Of a DNA stretch of 11,412 nucleotides, positions 7,930 through 11,412 are shown piece after piece. The number at the start of each line of letters is the position of its first letter. The first letter of the stretch is position 1. The notes beneath the pieces were generated by a model. That model ran no database searches and had not been told where the DNA came from. It saw nothing but the letters and a program-made list of their open reading frames with translations. The DNA is from Hyphomicrobiales bacterium (GTDB lineage: Bacteria > Pseudomonadota > Alphaproteobacteria > Rhizobiales > Beijerinckiaceae). The DNA is taken from contig CANCAR010000084.1 in the NCBI GenBank assembly GCA_947374125.1, positions 1 to 11,412 of the forward strand, read 5' to 3'. Both the position numbers and the translations under genes were made by a program.

Positions 7930-10900
7930 TTACGAGGCTATGGTAACCTTGCCTTCGAAATAGTCCTGAAGCGCCTTCACTTCAAGGTCGCCTGCCGAAT
8001 ATGCCTTTATTCCTTCGGCAGCCGCAATCGCGCCCGACAACGTGGTGTAATATGGCACTTTATGCAAGAGGGCTGTTCGGCGCAATGAGCGTGAATCGGC
8101 TAATGCCTGCTTGCCTTCGGTGGTATTGAATACGAGCTGGACGCCACCATTCTTGATGGCGTCGACAATGTGCGGGCGGCCTTCGAGGACTTTGTTGATG
8201 GCCTTGCCCTTGACGCCATTCTCTTCGAGGTAGCGCAGTGTGCCGACCGTTGCCATGATCTCGAATCCGAGTTCCGAGAGCATCCGCATCGTAGGAACTA
8301 TTCGTTCTTTGTCGGCGTCACGCACCGACACGAAGACGGTGCCTTTTTTCGGAACGAGTGTTCCCGAGCCAAGCTGGCTCTTTGCAAACGCTACGCCGAA
8401 GGACCGATCAAGGCCGATAACTTCTCCGGTTGAGCGCATTTCTGGGCCAAGCACCACGTCGACGCCGGGAAAGCGTGCAAACGGGAATACGGCTTCCTTA
8501 ACCGCAATATGATCATAAGGCTCAGCCTTGAGCGCAAAGGAGGCGAGGCTTTCGCCCGCCATAAGGCGCGATGCGATCTTTGCAATTGGTTTGCCTACGA
8601 CTTTGGCCACGAAGGGAACCGTACGCGAGGCGCGCGGGTTCACTTCGAGCACGAAAATTGCGCCATCTTTCAAGGCATACTGAACGTTCATGAGCCCGAT
8701 AACATTCAATGCGAGCGCTAATTCTTTGGTTTGGCGTTCAAGCTCTACGATCATTTCCGGCTTTAATGAATGGGGTGGCAGGGCGCAGGCGGAATCGCCA
8801 GAATGGATGCCTGCTTCCTCAATATGTTCCATGATGCCGGCAATGAAGACCTCTTTGCCGTCCGAGACGCAGTCGACGTCGATTTCAATCGCATCCGACA
8901 GATAGCGGTCGAACAGCAATGGGTTTTTGCCCAAAAGCGTGTTGATCTGACCCGTCTTGTCGTTTGGATAGCGCACTTTGATATCGTTAGGCACCAATTC
9001 GGGCAAAGTGCCGAGAAGATAGCGGTCGAAGGCCTGCTCGTCGCGCAGGATTTCCATGGCCCTACCGCCGAGAACGTATGACGGACGCACGACCAGCGGC
9101 AGCCCAAGTTCCTGTAAAACAAGGCGGGACTGCTCGACCGAATAGGCAATGCCGTTCTGCGGTTGTTTCAGGCCAAGTTTATCGAGAAGCCGTTTAAACC
9201 GGTCGCGGTCTTCGGCTAGGTCGATCATATCGGGGGATGTGCCAAGGATTGGAATACCAGCCTGCTCAAGCGCATGGGCCAGTTTTAGCGGCGTTTGCCC
9301 GCCAAACTGGACAATAGCGCCTATGAGCTGCCCCTTTGATTGTTCGAGCGTGAGGATTTCGACGACGTCCTCAACCGTTAGTGGCTCGAAATAGAGCCGA
9401 TCCGATGTATCGTAATCCGTCGACACCGTCTCAGGATTGCAATTGATCATGATCGTTTCATAGCCAGCGTCCGATAGCGCGTAGCAGGCGTGGCAGCAGC
9501 AATAATCGAATTCAATGCCTTGGCCGATCCTGTTCGGACCGCCGCCTAAGATGGCAATTTTCTTGCGATCAGAGGGATGTGCTTCATTTGCGGGAATACC
9601 GTTGAAGGCCGGAGCATAGGTTGAATACATATAGGCGGTGGGCGAAGCAAATTCTGCTGCACAGGTATCGATGCGCTTATAGACCGGATGAATGCCTATC
9701 GCGCGCCGTGCTTTGGAAATGTCGGCCTCGTGCCCGCCTGTCAGCATCGCCATCCGAGAGTCCGAAAAGCCCATACTTTTCAGGCGCCGAAGCGCTTCTG
9801 GCGTTTTTGGTACCCCGAATTGACGAATTTTTGCTTCAGTATCAACGAGGTCCTTGATCTGCTCAAGGAACCACGGGTCAATCTTGCAGGATTCGTGAAC
9901 CTCTTCGATGGTGAAGCCCAAGCGGAAGGCTTGGCCAACCTGCAGAATACGATCTGGGGTTGGCGTGCCAAGCGCTGCCTTCACCGCATTCCGATCATCG
10001 CCGAGGCCCAAGCCTTCTATTTCGATTTCATCAAGCCCCGATAGGCCCGTTTCAAGCGACCTTAGCGCCTTTTGTAACGATTCTTGGAAGGTTCGGCCAA
10101 TGGCCATGGCTTCGCCGACCGATTTCATGGACGTAGTCAGCGTCTTTTCCGCGCCGGGGAATTTTTCGAACGCGAAACGTGGAATTTTGGTAACCACATA
10201 GTCAATGGTCGGCTCGAACGATGCCGGTGTTGCGCCGCCCGTAATATCGTTCTCGATTTCGTCGAGTGTGTAGCCCACCGCAAGTTTGGCGGCGACGCGG
10301 GCAATCGGGAAGCCGGTTGCCTTTGAGGCCAGCGCTGAGGAGCGCGATACGCGCGGGTTCATCTCGATAACAATCATGCGGCCATCGACCGGATTGACGG
10401 CGAATTGCACGTTGGAGCCGCCGGTTTCGACGCCGATCTCGCGCAAAACGGCGAGCGAGGCATCGCGCATGATTTGGTATTCTTTGTCGGTCAACGTAAG
10501 CGCCGGGGCAACTGTGATTGAATCGCCCGTGTGCACGCCCATGGGATCGATGTTCTCAATCGAGCAGATGATAATGCAATTATCCGCTTTGTCGCGGACG
10601 ACTTCCATCTCATACTCTTTCCAGCCGAGAACGCTTTCCTCAACCAACACCTCATTGGTAGGGGATGCATCAAAACCGCGTTCAATAATCTCGATAAATT
10701 CCGCCTTGTTATAGGCGATGCCGCCGCCGGTACCGCCCATGGTGAAGGAGGGGCGAATAATCGCGGGCAGGCCGATGTCGGTGAGTGCTTCTAGTGCTTG
10801 CGGTAGCGTTTTGACGTGGTGCGAGCGGGGCGTATCAAGCCCGATCTTTGTCATTGCATTACGGAACAGCTCACGGTCTTCGGCCTTATCAATCGCCTCC

Positions 10901-11259
10901 GCCGTCGCGCCTATCATCTCGACATTGTATTTCTCTAAGATGCCCATTTTTTTGAGAGAAAGGGCGCAATTGAGTGCCGTTTGCCCGCCCATGGTGGGGA
11001 GAAGCGCGTCGGGGCGCTCTTTTTCTATAATTTTGGCGACGATTTCCGGCGTAATCGGCTCGACATAGGTGCGGTGCGCCATATCCGGATCGGTCATGAT
11101 GGTGGCCGGGTTCGAATTGACCAGAATGACGCGGTACCCTTCCTCTTTCAGCGCCTTTACCGCTTGCGTGCCCGAATAATCGAACTCGCAGGCCTGTCCG
11201 ATAACGATAGGGCCTGCGCCAATAATCAGAATGGAGGAAATATCAGTGCGCTTTGGCAT
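7930..11259 (-). CDS. carB: Carbamoyl-phosphate synthase, large (synthetase) subunit
   Basis: With CarA, this enzyme makes carbamoyl phosphate from bicarbonate, glutamine-derived ammonia and two ATP, feeding arginine and pyrimidine synthesis in the cytosol. The 1109-residue chain has the expected order: first ATP-grasp half (about 1-400) with [10 protein letters not shown] and E299/N301/R303 in [10 protein letters not shown], at the same numbers as in E. coli; oligomerisation domain (about 400-555); second ATP-grasp half (about 556-935) starting [17 protein letters not shown] and ending [13 protein letters not shown]; and the MGS-like allosteric domain (about 972-1090) with SVRDADKER and [10 protein letters not shown]. 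It is about 36 residues longer than E. coli CarB (1073). A good part is an insertion of about 20 residues near 752-778 (around [20 protein letters not shown]). carA is not in the window. The ribosome binding site is weak. Confidence 0.98.
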   Translation of the reverse strand: MPKRTDISSILIIGAGPIVIGQACEFDYSGTQAVKALKEEGYRVILVNSNPATIMTDPDMAHRTYVEPITPEIVAKIIEKERPDALLPTMGGQTALNCALSLKKMGILEKYNVEMIGATAEAIDKAEDRELFRNAMTKIGLDTPRSHHVKTLPQALEALTDIGLPAIIRPSFTMGGTGGGIAYNKAEFIEIIERGFDASPTNEVLVEESVLGWKEYEMEVVRDKADNCIIICSIENIDPMGVHTGDSITVAPALTLTDKEYQIMRDASLAVLREIGVETGGSNVQFAVNPVDGRMIVIEMNPRVSRSSALASKATGFPIARVAAKLAVGYTLDEIENDITGGATPASFEPTIDYVVTKIPRFAFEKFPGAEKTLTTSMKSVGEAMAIGRTFQESLQKALRSLETGLSGLDEIEIEGLGLGDDRNAVKAALGTPTPDRILQVGQAFRLGFTIEEVHESCKIDPWFLEQIKDLVDTEAKIRQFGVPKTPEALRRLKSMGFSDSRMAMLTGGHEADISKARRAIGIHPVYKRIDTCAAEFASPTAYMYSTYAPAFNGIPANEAHPSDRKKIAILGGGPNRIGQGIEFDYCCCHACYALSDAGYETIMINCNPETVSTDYDTSDRLYFEPLTVEDVVEILTLEQSKGQLIGAIVQFGGQTPLKLAHALEQAGIPILGTSPDMIDLAEDRDRFKRLLDKLGLKQPQNGIAYSVEQSRLVLQELGLPLVVRPSYVLGGRAMEILRDEQAFDRYLLGTLPELVPNDIKVRYPNDKTGQINTLLGKNPLLFDRYLSDAIEIDVDCVSDGKEVFIAGIMEHIEEAGIHSGDSACALPPHSLKPEMIVELERQTKELALALNVIGLMNVQYALKDGAIFVLEVNPRASRTVPFVAKVVGKPIAKIASRLMAGESLASFALKAEPYDHIAVKEAVFPFARFPGVDVVLGPEMRSTGEVIGLDRSFGVAFAKSQLGSGTLVPKKGTVFVSVRDADKERIVPTMRMLSELGFEIMATVGTLRYLEENGVKGKAINKVLEGRPHIVDAIKNGGVQLVFNTTEGKQALADSRSLRRTALLHKVPYYTTLSGAIAAAEGIKAYSAGDLEVKALQDYFEGKVTIAS

Positions 11260-11317
11260 GGTGCTCGTTCACTCGCCTTCAACTACCGTGGCACGGAGAA
11301 CATCAAACCGCGCACAT

Positions 11318-11352
11318 AAAAAAAGGCCGCGCCTTTTGGCCGATCAAAAGGC
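11318..11352 (-). terminator. Rho-independent terminator upstream of carB, ending an unseen minus-strand transcript
   Basis: Arms 11331-11338 (GCCTTTTG) and 11345-11352 (CAAAAGGC) form a perfect 8-pair stem with a 6-base loop; three more GC pairs are possible outside a bulge. On the minus strand a short GC-rich run and then seven T residues (11318-11324) follow. The T-run ends 59 bases before the carB ATG. It either closes a gene or small RNA that enters from the right of the window, or acts as an attenuator in a carB leader. Confidence 0.75.
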
Positions 11353-11360
11353 CAACGCGC

Positions 11361-11412
11361 GTCCCTCACCGGACATATTGTGAGGCAGACCTCTCCGCCG
11401 AAACGGTTAGCC
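11361..11412. other. Unassigned right end of the window
   Basis: On the minus strand this stretch precedes the strong terminator, so it is probably the 3' part of a transcript that begins outside the window. A 6-pair inverted repeat (CCTCAC/GTGAGG, about 11364-11385) is present. One minus-strand frame ends in TGA at 11366-11368 and could be a protein C-terminus. There is too little sequence to tell a gene end from a small RNA. Confidence 0.35.

Noticed and set aside
10286..10714. A 142-codon plus-strand open frame opposite carB, and several similar ones along 8170-11319
   Set aside because: All are antisense to the uninterrupted, fully conserved CarB frame and show low-complexity Ser/Arg/Ile-rich translations.
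11366..11410. A minus-strand reading frame ending in TGA just before the terminator
   Set aside because: Only 14 codons are visible and there is no recognisable motif, so it cannot be called a gene end.

Overview
The window looks like an ordinary chromosomal stretch from an alphaproteobacterium, most likely of the order Hyphomicrobiales (Rhizobiales). Four things point there: a UvrB with a long N-terminal extension, a class Ib aspartate/prephenate-type aminotransferase, a thioredoxin reductase gene fused by stop/start overlap to a LysR-type regulator of the LsrB/VtlR kind, and a greA-carB neighbourhood. As I recall, carB, greA, trxB, lsrB and uvrB also lie close together in Sinorhizobium meliloti. 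Base composition is moderate and even, and I see no mobile element, phage gene, CRISPR array, tRNA or rRNA. I cannot name the genus.

Layout from left to right. (1) 1-1142, minus: the N-terminal part of uvrB, running off the left edge, with its own likely promoter. (2) 1225-1433, minus: a 47-residue secreted mini-protein with a strong ribosome binding site and a clear Rho-independent terminator. (3) 1434-1806: a 373-base gap with no convincing gene, holding divergent control regions, a LysR-box-like dyad and a GC-rich leader hairpin. (4) 1807-3009, plus: the aminotransferase. (5) 3077-4965, minus: trxB followed by the LysR-type regulator, joined by TAATG. (6) 5192-5857, plus: a 2-oxoglutarate/Fe(II) dioxygenase, divergent from trxB. 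(7) 5866-7847, minus: greA, then a Tat-type lipoprotein whose start overlaps the greA stop, then an ELM1-family protein. These three are close enough to be one operon. (8) 7930-11259, minus: carB, with a hairpin after its stop and a strong terminator just upstream of its start that ends another transcript entering from the right.

How the genes work together. Most are housekeeping: UvrB in nucleotide excision repair, CarB in arginine and pyrimidine precursor synthesis, GreA in rescuing backtracked RNA polymerase, TrxB in thiol redox, and the aminotransferase in Asp/Phe/Tyr metabolism. The less understood parts are the redox-coupled LysR regulator, which has no cysteine at all, the orphan dioxygenase facing trxB, the lipoprotein-ELM1 pair behind greA, and the secreted mini-peptide. 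I found no gene set that I would claim as a previously undescribed multi-gene system. The findings are individual leads.
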